From an uncultured Pelagibacteraceae bacterium (GTDB lineage Bacteria; Pseudomonadota; Alphaproteobacteria; Pelagibacterales; Pelagibacteraceae), in NCBI GenBank assembly GCA_902555585.1, contig CACDSY010000004.1, forward strand, positions 62,001 through 126,000: DNA of 64,000 nucleotides. Direction: 5' to 3'. The notes under the pieces were generated by a model. The model saw only the letters and a list, made by a program, of their open reading frames with translations, had not been told where the DNA came from and searched no databases. The position numbers were made by a program, and so were the translations under genes. Below, piece by piece: positions 35,138-43,760 of this stretch; positions within the stretch are counted from its first letter, which is position 1, and each line of letters opens with the position of its first letter.

Positions 35138-35991
35138 TAAATTGCTCCTTTTTTCTCAGTTGGTTCTAAAGCGTCATAGTTCCAGAGTTTTTTACCTGCA
35201 ACTACTTTAGTCATCTTTGAAACATCAAAATTTTCGCCAATTTCAGCGACTTTAAGTTTTCTTTTAATCCAATCTATATCACTTTTTGTCATAGGTGACT
35301 CAATCGCATCACTACCAAATGATCCAATTTTTCCACCCACATAAATAGTTCCATCATACATAGAGTCTCCAAGGTTTATACCGACGTTACCTAAAATTAT
35401 TATTCTACCTCTTTGCATCATAAAGCCAGTGAATGCTCCAGCGTCACCACCAACAATAATTGTTCCACCTTTTTGATCAATTCCTGTTCTAGCACCAACG
35501 CTTCCTTTACATATTAAATCTCCACCTCTAACTGCTGCACCAAAACATGACCCTGCATTTTTTTCTATAACTACTTTTCCTGCCATCATATTTTCTGCAC
35601 ATGACCATCCTACTCTACCATTAATTCTTACTGTTGGACCATCAATAGAACCAACACCAAAATATCCTAAACTTCCTTCAAATATCAAATTTAATTTATT
35701 TAACACCCCAACACCTAAACTGTGTTTTCCTTGCGGGTTCTTTATAACTATTGTTCCATAACCTTGACTCATGAGCTCATCAATTTTTTTGTTCGCTTCT
35801 TTACAATCTAGATCATTTACATCAAGATCAATTCTTTTGTTAAAATCAACATCATAAGTTCCCCAATAATAAAAGTTTTCTGCTTCATCAGGGTTGAAAA
35901 ATTTTTGTTGAGTTTTACCTGTTAAGACTTCAGAATGAAGTCCCATTGATTGAGCTTTAGTTTTATTCTCGTTAGTTTTTATATTTGCCAT
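35137..35991 (-). CDS. Glutamate-synthase-like GXGXG subunit, module A (GlxC-like)
   Basis: The 284-residue protein has a 60-80 residue N-terminal extension and then GXGXG beta-helix turns: LIFEGSLGYFGVGSIDGPTVRINGRVG, GKVVIEKNAGSCFGAAVRGG, CKGSVGARTGIDQKGG, VGGDAGAFTGFMMQRG and ILGNVGINLGDSMYDG. It corresponds to the C-terminal domain of glutamate synthase and to MgsB of module B, but is about 60 residues longer. Its start overlaps the amidotransferase gene by 13 bases, and its stop overlaps the FMN gene by one base. It probably forms the scaffold of a three-subunit enzyme. Confidence 0.78.
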   Translation of the reverse strand: MANIKTNENKTKAQSMGLHSEVLTGKTQQKFFNPDEAENFYYWGTYDVDFNKRIDLDVNDLDCKEANKKIDELMSQGYGTIVIKNPQGKHSLGVGVLNKLNLIFEGSLGYFGVGSIDGPTVRINGRVGWSCAENMMAGKVVIEKNAGSCFGAAVRGGDLICKGSVGARTGIDQKGGTIIVGGDAGAFTGFMMQRGRIIILGNVGINLGDSMYDGTIYVGGKIGSFGSDAIESPMTKSDIDWIKRKLKVAEIGENFDVSKMTKVVAGKKLWNYDALEPTEKKGAI

Positions 35992-36920
35992 ACTTTTACC
36001 TCTCCATCAAAAGGATCGTAAGTGTCAATTTCGTGGGGAAGTATAGACCTTATTGCTATCTCCTCAGAACCCATAGCTACCAATTCATCGGACTCATAGA
36101 GAACCAATGGTTTAGCTGCCATTGTATCTTTCGCCATTCCTAAAGAATCTTTTGTTGCCACAAAATAAGTAAACACACCATCTAATCCTGACAAACTGTC
36201 TTTCATACCTTCTTCTAAAGTTGCTCCATTTCTCATTTTTTCTGCCAAATAAACTGCAATTAGTTCAGAATCACATTCAGACATGAACCTCATTCCTTTA
36301 TTCTCCAATACTCTTCTATTGTTCCAATAATTAGTTAATTGACCATTGTGAACAACAGACACATCGCTGAAAGGATATCCCCAAAATGGGTGAGCAGATT
36401 TAATATCTACACCAGACTCTGTTGCCATCCTGGCATGACCTATGGCATGAGTTCCTGTTACTTTCCCTAGATCGTATCTATCCAATACTGCTTGTGCATC
36501 TCCTAAATCTTTAATTAATTCTAGTGATTTTCCAATTGATAAAATCTCAACACTCTCAATACTTTCTATTTTCTTCGAAAATTCCATTAGATCTTCATCA
36601 TATTTCATTTCATATCTATACGAATATGGTGTTAATTTTTCTTCCTTAATTACTTTTGCACCAAGATTTTTTAACATACTGTCTACAAGTTCTTTTCTCT
36701 TATCGTAAACACTCTCATCCTCATTAACTGAAGAGCTGCCCTCACCAACATTTTCTCCAACTTTAAATCTCATTATGAAGTTTTCACCATCGTTATCAGC
36801 ATAAAGAGCGTAACCCGTTGAATCAGGCCCTCTATGCTTTAAGGCTTGAAGCATTGCTTGCAATTCATTCCCAACATTTGAGGATTTTCCTCTATGGATA
36901 AGTCCAGCAATTCCGCACAT
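35979..36920 (-). CDS. Class II glutamine-amidotransferase subunit, module A (GlxB-like)
   Basis: The 313-residue protein begins with the nucleophile Cys2 (MCGIAGLIHRG) and has HRGPDSTGYALY, AIGHARMATESGVDIKSAHPFWG, SVVHNGQLTNYWNNRR and SECDSELIAVYL, all typical of class II amidotransferases. It also carries the insertion of about 70 residues (acidic, 45-125) that the module B paralog shares in shorter form, so the two modules are more closely related to each other than to standard GltB. It would release an amine from an amide and channel it to the FMN subunit. The ATG follows an AGGAAAGG ribosome-binding site. Confidence 0.8.
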   Translation of the reverse strand: MCGIAGLIHRGKSSNVGNELQAMLQALKHRGPDSTGYALYADNDGENFIMRFKVGENVGEGSSSVNEDESVYDKRKELVDSMLKNLGAKVIKEEKLTPYSYRYEMKYDEDLMEFSKKIESIESVEILSIGKSLELIKDLGDAQAVLDRYDLGKVTGTHAIGHARMATESGVDIKSAHPFWGYPFSDVSVVHNGQLTNYWNNRRVLENKGMRFMSECDSELIAVYLAEKMRNGATLEEGMKDSLSGLDGVFTYFVATKDSLGMAKDTMAAKPLVLYESDELVAMGSEEIAIRSILPHEIDTYDPFDGEVKVWQI

Positions 36921-36941
36921 TTTTTCCTTTCCTAATTTACC

Positions 36942-38411
36942 TTATGGTAAGCAATCCAAGTATGTATCAAGATCCCATTGAGTTGTTGCTCCAAGAAATC
37001 TTTCCCACTCATCGTTTTTATACCAATGAAAAACTTTATACATCTCGTCAGGCATTGCTGATTTGATTACTTCATCCTCAGCAAGTCTATTTAATGCTTC
37101 ACCAAGACTTAGTGGTAATTTTTTAACATCTTTACCAGCTTTCTGAGCCTCATAAATATTTCTAGACTCTGGTTTAGCCGGTTTCATTTTTTTTGATATT
37201 CCTTCATCACAAGCTTTTAGCAAAGCTGCACCTAGTAAGTATGGATTATGCATAGAGTCAACAGATCTATACTCAAATCTTCCAGGTGCTGAAACTCTTA
37301 ATCCACAAGTTCTATTTTGATATCCCCAGTCCGCATATACTGGTGCCCAAAACCCCTGGTCCCACAATCTTCGATATGAATTTACCGTAGATGATCCTAG
37401 AGCTGTCAAAGCTGGTAAATGTTTCATTATACCAGCGATTGATTGAAGTCCAATTTTTCCAGGCAACTGCATATCCTTTGTGTCTGGCATAAAAGTGTTT
37501 GTTCCGCCAGATACATAACTAAATACTTCTTCAACTCCTGGAAGTTTTTTATTTCCTAATTTGTTAACAGAAACTTTTCCACCTTTCCATAAAGACATGT
37601 TTGTGTGACATCCACTTGCAGACACACCCATAAATGGTTTAGTCATAAAGCAAGCTATTAGATTGTGTTCTCTAGCAACTTGTGCACAAATTTGCCTATA
37701 TGTTGATAATCTATCAGCATTTCTTAAAACATTATCATAAGTCCAATTTAGTTCTAGCTGTCCAGGAGCATCTTCATGATCTCCTTGTATCATGTCTAAT
37801 CCCATCGCTTTTGAATATTCTATTACTTTCATAAAAACTGGTCTTAACGACTCGAATTGATCAATATGATAACAAAAAGGTTTGGAAAAACCTTTACCAG
37901 TTGGAGTTCCATCATCATTTTTAGTTAGCCACATCATTTCTGGTTCAGTCCCAACTCTTAATTCTAGTCCATGTTTCTTCTTAAATTCATCACTAAAAAT
38001 TCTTAAATTTCCTCTGCAATCAGAAGTCAAGTGCCCACCAGGGTTTTTTCTCTCCTCTCTATTTCTAAAACACGTTACAAAAACTCTTCCAACTCTTTTA
38101 TCCCATGGTAATTGTACAAAAGTTTCTGGGTCTGGTATCCCCACCAACTCCATGGCCTCTGGTCCATAACCAATGTAGTTATTATGCCTATCCAAAAATA
38201 AATTTGCTGTTGCTCCATATACTAATTGAAAACCTTTTTCAGCAGTCCTCTCCCAATGATCCGCAGGAATACCTTTTCCTACTACTCTACCTGTTACCGA
38301 AATGAATTGATAATATATGTATGTTATTCCTAATTCGTTAATTTTTTCTCTTACTTTTTTAACTAACTTTGCTCTGCCTGGTTGATTTACATGTTTTTCT
38401 AGATCAGTCAT
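36942..38411 (-). CDS. Glutamine-synthetase-like ligase, module A (GlnT type)
   Basis: The 489-residue protein has the GS core: RVGTEPEMMWL, GDHEDAPGQLELNWTYD, FMTKPFMGVSASGCHTNMSLW, SSTVNSYRRL and APGRFEYRSVDSMHNPYLLG, and the C-terminal TTQWDLDTYLDCLP. It is about 50 residues longer than gmaS at 27101-28426 and clearly diverged from it. GS-family ligases couple ATP to joining an amine with the gamma-carboxyl of glutamate; the amine may be ammonia, methylamine, ethanolamine or a polyamine. It stands between a DAO-type oxidoreductase and three glutamate-synthase-like subunits. A strong AGGGGG ribosome-binding site precedes the ATG. The amine substrate is unknown; dimethylamine is one hypothesis. 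Confidence 0.78.
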   Translation of the reverse strand: MTDLEKHVNQPGRAKLVKKVREKINELGITYIYYQFISVTGRVVGKGIPADHWERTAEKGFQLVYGATANLFLDRHNNYIGYGPEAMELVGIPDPETFVQLPWDKRVGRVFVTCFRNREERKNPGGHLTSDCRGNLRIFSDEFKKKHGLELRVGTEPEMMWLTKNDDGTPTGKGFSKPFCYHIDQFESLRPVFMKVIEYSKAMGLDMIQGDHEDAPGQLELNWTYDNVLRNADRLSTYRQICAQVAREHNLIACFMTKPFMGVSASGCHTNMSLWKGGKVSVNKLGNKKLPGVEEVFSYVSGGTNTFMPDTKDMQLPGKIGLQSIAGIMKHLPALTALGSSTVNSYRRLWDQGFWAPVYADWGYQNRTCGLRVSAPGRFEYRSVDSMHNPYLLGAALLKACDEGISKKMKPAKPESRNIYEAQKAGKDVKKLPLSLGEALNRLAEDEVIKSAMPDEMYKVFHWYKNDEWERFLGATTQWDLDTYLDCLP

Positions 38412-38477
38412 TTTCCCCCTAAGAATTTTTAGAATAAAAAGTTAACTGAAAAAAAAACATCTGTCTACTTAGATAAA

Positions 38478-39803
38478 TTAACTCCAAGGGAAAGGACTGT
38501 TAGATGTCGGATGCAATTCACCTTTCGCGTAACGATTGAATCTAAACGGTTTTAATAATTCACTCTCTGTACCTAAAATTTCTTTTGCTACTAGCTCTCC
38601 AACTCCGATCATTTTATAACCATGGTTAGAGTCTGCTATCATATAAACGTTTTCTAAAAATCTATCGAAAATTGGAAAAGAATCTGGTGTCATACATCCA
38701 AGTCCGCCTGATGGTCCTTTTCTATATAAATCTGATTTTCCTTCAAATCTTTTTTGACAATGAGCTAAAGCTGAACACCACATATCATTAAAAGCTTCTG
38801 TTGTTTGATATTCAGGGGACTCTATTCCATACGGATCGACGTTTACTTGATCAAAATGTTTATCAACAATGTAAGGTGAAGTTCCACCTTGAACTCCAAG
38901 TCCGTCAATATCTGGTTTGTAATATATTCCCCAAATTTTATCTGTAATTAATTTTTTAGTTTTGTCTGAATATAAAGGAGCTGTTGAGTCTACATGGATT
39001 ACAGGTGGCTGTTCACCGTTGTCCATTTTTAAAAAATCTGGTTCTACACCAAGTACACCCTCTTGAAGCATCCAATATTTCCACATGTCGGTTTCATGAA
39101 TTCTGCCATCTTTACCTTTAATATTTGCAGTTTTAGGAAGTTCTAACATATTCCAAAAATCTCTTGCCCAAGGACCTGCTCCAACGACAACTTGTTCACA
39201 TTCAATTGTACCTTTGTCTGTTTCAACTCCTGTAACGGCTTTGCTGTTACTTCCTCTTTTGAAGCCAGTGACTTTAACACCTTTCTTTACTTCAACACCA
39301 TTTGAAGTAGATTTGTGTTCAAGTGCTTTAATTGAATCTTTATTAAAAGCGTATCCACCTTTTTTTTCATGAAGAACAGAAGTTATACCTTGTGCTTGCC
39401 AATCACTAAACATAGCTTTCATATATTTCATGCAATCTTTTTCACCTTCTATAAATTCAGATTCATAACCAATTGCTTTTTGTTGTTCGTAAATAGTTGC
39501 AACATCTGCATGCATTACTTCTGGTGAAATTTGTAAATAACCAACTGCATTATATTTAAATGCCTTAGGATCACTCTCCCAAACTGAAACTGAATGAGCC
39601 ATTAATTCTCTCATTGCAGGCTGAAAATAATTATTTCTTACAACACCACACGCAATACCACTTGCGCCAGCTGCGGTATCTTTTTTTTCTAATACTACAA
39701 TATCACCTGGATTTTTGTAAGTTTCGGAAAGTTTCCAAGCAGTACTTAGGCCGTGAATTCCCCCTCCAACGATTACTACTTTTGCTTTTGTCGGCAATGA
39801 CAT
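38478..39803 (-). CDS. FAD-dependent oxidoreductase, DAO / sarcosine-oxidase-beta-like
   Basis: The 441-residue protein opens with the FAD dinucleotide motif VVIVGGGIHGLSTAWKL and EKKDTAAGASGIACGVVRNNY (residues 9-60), the place where SoxB-like enzymes bind flavin. It ends with GGLGCMTPDSFPIFDRFLENVYMIADSNHGYKMIGVGELVAKEI, the C-terminal flavin-side block. DAO-family enzymes oxidise N-methyl or primary amines of amino acids. It is not paired with SoxD, SoxA or SoxG genes, so it acts alone or with the proteins of module A. The gene lies 66 bases upstream of the GS-like gene and 97 bases after the winged-helix candidate. Demethylation of an N-methyl or N,N-dimethyl amine is a fitting but unproven role. 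Confidence 0.78.
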   Translation of the reverse strand: MSLPTKAKVVIVGGGIHGLSTAWKLSETYKNPGDIVVLEKKDTAAGASGIACGVVRNNYFQPAMRELMAHSVSVWESDPKAFKYNAVGYLQISPEVMHADVATIYEQQKAIGYESEFIEGEKDCMKYMKAMFSDWQAQGITSVLHEKKGGYAFNKDSIKALEHKSTSNGVEVKKGVKVTGFKRGSNSKAVTGVETDKGTIECEQVVVGAGPWARDFWNMLELPKTANIKGKDGRIHETDMWKYWMLQEGVLGVEPDFLKMDNGEQPPVIHVDSTAPLYSDKTKKLITDKIWGIYYKPDIDGLGVQGGTSPYIVDKHFDQVNVDPYGIESPEYQTTEAFNDMWCSALAHCQKRFEGKSDLYRKGPSGGLGCMTPDSFPIFDRFLENVYMIADSNHGYKMIGVGELVAKEILGTESELLKPFRFNRYAKGELHPTSNSPFPWS

Positions 39804-39900
39804 ATTTAAACACTATTTTTTGAAAAGGGTTAAATATATAATTTTTTTTATATATAAAATTTAGAAATAAAAACTTATAGAACTTAGGATTTGATTATTG

Positions 39901-40251
39901 TTAAAAGCTCAAATTTTTAAGAGTAGATAAATAATCGTTAAATTCTGAGATAAACGAAGCACTTGGTTTTATATGTTTTTTTCTTTGATCTTGAGCGGTT
40001 TTTTCTAAATAAAAAAAACCTTTTTCACATGCCTCATTAATTATTAATGCAGATTTTGGTCTAGATGTTTTAAATAGTTTAGTTTTTAGCTCCTCTACTG
40101 ATAAGTTCTGTTTTTGCTTAAATGCTGACATAACTAGAAGCATCATATGATAGTGAGAAGGTGATTTTCTAAAAAAATAGTTACTTGATGTGTGTGAAAG
40201 TTTCATTTGATCTTCCCAAAACTCTAACAAATCCTTAGTTGATTTAGCCAT
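39901..40251 (-). CDS. Small protein with winged-helix (MarR-like) features
   Basis: The 116-residue protein has no signal or membrane segment. Residues 51-100 read like a winged-helix DNA-binding unit: LSVEELKTKLFKTSRPKSALI as a helix-turn-helix, then GFFYLEKTAQDQRKKHIKPS resembling the MarR wing with its DQRKKHI sequence, and a final helix. The start overlaps the tdm stop by one base (TAATG), so it is made together with the TMAO demethylase. A regulator of the methylamine genes is therefore plausible. The similarity is judged by eye and the family is not certain. Confidence 0.55.
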   Translation of the reverse strand: MAKSTKDLLEFWEDQMKLSHTSSNYFFRKSPSHYHMMLLVMSAFKQKQNLSVEELKTKLFKTSRPKSALIINEACEKGFFYLEKTAQDQRKKHIKPSASFISEFNDYLSTLKNLSF

Positions 40252-42590
40252 TAAGATCTTACTTTAGTTTTCTTTGGATCGTAATGAGGAAATCCAACAA
40301 TTTTTGCAGGTATTCTTTTTTGATGTCCATCTATTTTTCCAATTTCAACTTCATTACCTAATTCTGAGTGACCTACATCTATTCTACATAATGCAATATT
40401 TTTATTTAATGTCGGAGAAATGCATCCACTAGTTATAATTCCAACCTGAGATCTTCCAATATGAACGCAATCTCCATGATTTGCAATTTCTTTACCTATT
40501 AACTCTAGCCCTACTAGTTTTTTTTGAGGATTTTCTTTTCTCTTAATTAAATTTTCTCTTCCAATAAAATCCTCTGTTTTGGATTTTAAAGGAACTGAAA
40601 ACCCAATTCCTGCTTCAAACGGATCTTGTTGTCCGTCAAATTCATTACCAAATAAAATTAAACCAGCTTCAATTCTTAAAAGATCTAAAGCAGCAAAACC
40701 AGCTGGTATCAAACCTTCATCTTTTCCTGCTTCCATTACCTTATCCCAAACTGTAGTAGCATTACTTGGATGACACCAAATTTCAAAACCAAGTTCACCA
40801 GTGTAACCTGTTCTTGAAACAATTAATGGTATTCCGTTTAATTCTTCCAATCGACAAATTGTAAATCTAAACCATTCCAATTCTAATATAGAGGGTTGGG
40901 TAGGGGGAGTAAAAATTATTTTTTCTAAAATTTTTCTACTTTTGGGACCTTGTAAAGATAAATTATTTATTTGGTCAGTAGAATTTTTGATATGAACTTT
41001 ATAATTTTTTTTCTTAGCTTGTTCTTTAAGCCACTCACCTCCATATTCATCACCACAAATCCATCTAAAACCATGATCACTAAGTTTTAATAACGTTCCA
41101 TCATCAAACATAGTTCCATTTTCATAACACATTGCTGAATAAACAATTTGACCAACTGAAAGTTTTTTTACATTTCGAGTTAATGTATAATTCATTAATT
41201 CTTCAGCATCTGGACCAAGAATTTCAAATTTCCTTAATGAAGATAAGTCAATTAGGACGGCGTCTTCTCTGCATGCATTGTATTCATTAATTACGCCATG
41301 TTTTGTATAATCATTTGGTAACCAAAAACCTCTAGCATCGACAAAGTTTCTAGTTAATTTTGATGTTCTTTCATAGAAACCGGTATTTCTTGTAAGTTTA
41401 TTTTCTGAATCTGTTTTCATTCTAAAACCATATGATTTAGTAAATTCTTTGCTTTTCTCATAAGTTCTAACAAAAATATCAGTAGGGTTCCATCCATTAC
41501 AGCTATCAATATCACTAGGGCATGCAGTAGTTCCACATGTTAAATCTTTTAGAGCTTTAAAAATGACGTAATCACCAGGCCTTGCATAAGACTCATCAGA
41601 TGTAACAGAATTTTGACCTCCCGAAGATGTATTAAAGAAAAGATTAATTGCATGCCAACCTTTTTTTTCTTCTACGCCATATTTTTTCATTGAGTCATTT
41701 AAATTGTCAGAGCAATTTGCATGACCAAAATATCCTGAGTCTTCGTAGTACTTTGAGGTACAAGCTAAATTAAATGTATCATGAATACCCACTGTATCTC
41801 TTACAACTTCTACCAATGGCTCATGATCAGTATCATAGAACTTTGAAAATAAACCAGGACCAGGAAAAGTATGTCCCATAAAGGTTCTAGTAGTTTGCCA
41901 ATCAAGACCCCTTTCTATACCTTTTTCAAGTTTAGCAGTGTCGTATGCAACAAAATCTGAGCATTGTCTTCCCGTTGGTGTAATTATTTGAATATAGTCT
42001 CCAGCTTTAACTTGATATCCTGTTGCAGTTTTTCTATCTATATTAACTTCATAGTCAGGATCGTAAATTGGATCAGGAATTATTGAAAATTCTTTTTCAG
42101 AATTTTTAATTTTTGCTCTTTTAACTAATACAGTTAGATCTGAAGGTGGATTTTGATCATGAACAAGCATATTGGCTCCTGGAGCAGCAAAGATGCAATA
42201 ACAGTCATCCTTCGAATTTAGAATTATTTCTTCTCCTGCAGAGGTGTTTTTATCAAAAATTACTGATGAAGCAGCTTTCTCAATTTGTAAATTTCTTTTT
42301 TTTAATTGAAGTAATGCTTGCAAAGAACTTTCTTCATTTTTCAAAAGTATTTTTTTTATTTCTGATGATTTTGTATTTTCTTTTAAATTTAAAATTCCTA
42401 ATTCTGATTTTCCATGTTTATCAAAAATATTTATTTCGCAAATTTGATTTCCCTCATTATTTATAATTTTAATTTCATCTTCAGGAGATATTTGAATACC
42501 AGTAATTCCACCTGCATTGACCACATATCTTTCAACTCCAGGTGGTAATACGTTTAAACCAGGTTCTTTAATACTTAAACTTGTTTCCAT
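40251..42590 (-). CDS. tdm: Trimethylamine N-oxide demethylase (DUF1989-GcvT fusion)
   Basis: The 779-residue protein fuses an N-terminal DUF1989 domain (about 1-370) to a GcvT folate-binding domain (about 400-770: FEILGPDAEELMNYTLTRNVKKL, YNG-like MFDDGTLLKL, VSRTGYTGELGFEIW, LDLLRIEAGLILFG). This architecture and length match Tdm of marine bacteria, which cleaves TMAO to dimethylamine and a one-carbon unit taken up by tetrahydrofolate. Cys277, Cys293 and Cys357 have the spacing I recall for the zinc-binding cysteines of characterised Tdm. The neighbouring divergent importer of betaine type and nearby tmm agree. Transcription starts in the 144-base region shared with that importer. Confidence 0.88.
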   Translation of the reverse strand: METSLSIKEPGLNVLPPGVERYVVNAGGITGIQISPEDEIKIINNEGNQICEINIFDKHGKSELGILNLKENTKSSEIKKILLKNEESSLQALLQLKKRNLQIEKAASSVIFDKNTSAGEEIILNSKDDCYCIFAAPGANMLVHDQNPPSDLTVLVKRAKIKNSEKEFSIIPDPIYDPDYEVNIDRKTATGYQVKAGDYIQIITPTGRQCSDFVAYDTAKLEKGIERGLDWQTTRTFMGHTFPGPGLFSKFYDTDHEPLVEVVRDTVGIHDTFNLACTSKYYEDSGYFGHANCSDNLNDSMKKYGVEEKKGWHAINLFFNTSSGGQNSVTSDESYARPGDYVIFKALKDLTCGTTACPSDIDSCNGWNPTDIFVRTYEKSKEFTKSYGFRMKTDSENKLTRNTGFYERTSKLTRNFVDARGFWLPNDYTKHGVINEYNACREDAVLIDLSSLRKFEILGPDAEELMNYTLTRNVKKLSVGQIVYSAMCYENGTMFDDGTLLKLSDHGFRWICGDEYGGEWLKEQAKKKNYKVHIKNSTDQINNLSLQGPKSRKILEKIIFTPPTQPSILELEWFRFTICRLEELNGIPLIVSRTGYTGELGFEIWCHPSNATTVWDKVMEAGKDEGLIPAGFAALDLLRIEAGLILFGNEFDGQQDPFEAGIGFSVPLKSKTEDFIGRENLIKRKENPQKKLVGLELIGKEIANHGDCVHIGRSQVGIITSGCISPTLNKNIALCRIDVGHSELGNEVEIGKIDGHQKRIPAKIVGFPHYDPKKTKVRS

Positions 42591-42610
42591 TTTTAAAAAA
42601 ATTTAAAAAA

Positions 42611-42646
42611 TTATACAAAAGTATAAGCAAATTTATATATAAATTT
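42611..42646. promoter_or_regulatory. Two inverted repeats in the tdm / tmoX divergent region
   Basis: TTATAC-AAAA-GTATAA (42611-42626, six-base arms) and the 18-base perfect palindrome AAATTTATATATAAATTT (42629-42646) lie side by side between the two divergent genes. A third repeat GTGATA-CTT-TATCAC (42697-42711) overlaps the predicted tmoX -10. They could be operators for a dimeric regulator, possibly the small winged-helix candidate. In DNA this rich in A and T such repeats also occur by chance. Confidence 0.4.
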
Positions 42647-42675
42647 TATATATACATTTGTATCTATTTTGCTAG

Positions 42676-42704
42676 TTGACTGTAACTTTAATAGAGGTGA
42701 TACT
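42676..42704 (+). promoter_or_regulatory. Candidate promoter of the tmoX gene
   Basis: TTGACT at 42676-42681 (five of six consensus bases) and GATACT at 42699-42704 (four of six) have an optimal 17-base spacing. Transcription would begin near 42711, about 25 bases before the ATG at 42735, which has an AGGAAAGGGA ribosome-binding site. The inverted repeat GTGATA-N3-TATCAC covers the -10, as expected for a repressor site. Confidence 0.6.
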
Positions 42705-42734
42705 TTATCACTTAATATTAAGGAAAGGGAAATA

Positions 42735-43688
42735 ATGAAAAAAATAATATCTCTATTATCAGCTATGGTGATATCTCTTGTAAGTTTTGCAGGGATTTCA
42801 AACGCAGCAGATAGTAAAAAACCAATTGTTATCCCAACTCATAACTGGTCAAGCCAAATTGTAATGGCTTACGTAATTGGCGGAATTTTTGAAAGTATGG
42901 GAAACAATGTAAAATATGTAAATGCTGACTCTCAAGCAGTTTATGAGTCGATTAGAATTGGTGATGTAACTATATCTCATGAAGTATGGGAATCTGCATT
43001 CGGAAAATCATTCACAACTGCTTTAGATAAAGGTGGTTTATTAGATATGGGTGATCACGAAGCTAGAACTCTTGAGGATATGGGATATCCAAACTGGGTT
43101 GTAGAAAAAGGCTTATGCCCAGGTCTACCAGACTGGACTGCATTAAAAAATCCTGATTGTGCAAAAAATTTCACAACACCTGATTCACCAGATGGAAAAG
43201 GTAGAATGTTAGAAGGACCACAAACATGGCATGGAGATTTAATACCTCAAAGAGTTGATGCTCTAGGATTAGGAGATCTATGGTGGGTTAAATTTGCTGG
43301 AAGTGCAGATGCACTTTGGGCAGAGTTAGCTGCAGCTAAAAAAGAAGGAAGAGGAACTATCATATTTAACTGGACACCGAACTTTACAGATGGTGCTGGT
43401 TTTACATTTATCGACTTTCCTCCATACACAGCTGGTTGTAGACCAGAAGATGGCGGAGATGGAAAATGTGGTTCTCCGGATGGTTATCTGAAAAAAGCTG
43501 CACATGAAGATTTTCCAAAAACTCATCCTGCAGCTGCAAAAACGTTTAGAAAAATGTCATTCTCTACAAGTCAAATTGGAGCAATGGCAGCTTTAGTTGA
43601 TGTCGACAAAATGACTCACGAAGATGCAGCAAAAAAATGGTTAGCTGACAATAAGAGTGTGTGGGAAGAATTTACACACGATCATTAA
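42735..43688 (+). CDS. tmoX: Betaine-type ABC substrate-binding protein, probably TMAO-binding TmoX
   Basis: I place the start at the ATG at 42735, giving 317 residues with a clean signal peptide (MKKIISLLSAMVISLVSF, cleavage near ISNA). Longer upstream in-frame starts lack a signal and a ribosome-binding site. The mature protein is of the ProX/OpuAC family: VIPTHNWSSQIVMAYVIGGIFESMG, SHEVWESAFG and KMTHEDAAKKWLADN. Family members bind glycine betaine, choline or TMAO with an aromatic cage. The divergent tdm gene and nearby tmm make TMAO the likely ligand; glycine betaine remains possible. A strong terminator follows, so this gene can be expressed separately from its ATPase and permease at 45227-48415. 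Confidence 0.8.
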   Translation: MKKIISLLSAMVISLVSFAGISNAADSKKPIVIPTHNWSSQIVMAYVIGGIFESMGNNVKYVNADSQAVYESIRIGDVTISHEVWESAFGKSFTTALDKGGLLDMGDHEARTLEDMGYPNWVVEKGLCPGLPDWTALKNPDCAKNFTTPDSPDGKGRMLEGPQTWHGDLIPQRVDALGLGDLWWVKFAGSADALWAELAAAKKEGRGTIIFNWTPNFTDGAGFTFIDFPPYTAGCRPEDGGDGKCGSPDGYLKKAAHEDFPKTHPAAAKTFRKMSFSTSQIGAMAALVDVDKMTHEDAAKKWLADNKSVWEEFTHDH

Positions 43689-43708
43689 GGTTAATTTAAT
43701 AAATTTAA

Positions 43709-43743
43709 GATCTCTCCCAATTTTATTGGGGGAGATTTTTTTT
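43709..43743 (+). terminator. Strong Rho-independent terminator after tmoX
   Basis: A 13-base-pair stem with two wobble pairs and a three-base loop (left arm GATCTCTCCCAAT, right arm ATTGGGGGAGATT) runs straight into a run of eight T. It begins 20 bases after the stop codon. This is the best-formed intrinsic terminator in the window and marks the end of the tmoX transcript. Confidence 0.85.
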
Positions 43744-43760
43744 ATCACCTCAAATAATTA

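Noticed and set aside
42669..42734. 22-codon N-terminal extension of the tmoX frame
   Set aside because: The extension starts inside the predicted promoter and would bury the signal peptide; the ATG at 42735 has a good ribosome-binding site.
42591..42734. Glycine or SAM riboswitch in front of C1-metabolism genes
   Set aside because: I looked for the conserved glycine-aptamer bases and for SAM-II/SAM-V-like pseudoknots here and upstream of soxB, fhs and the GcvT-like gene. I saw no convincing match; a covariance-model search would be decisive.
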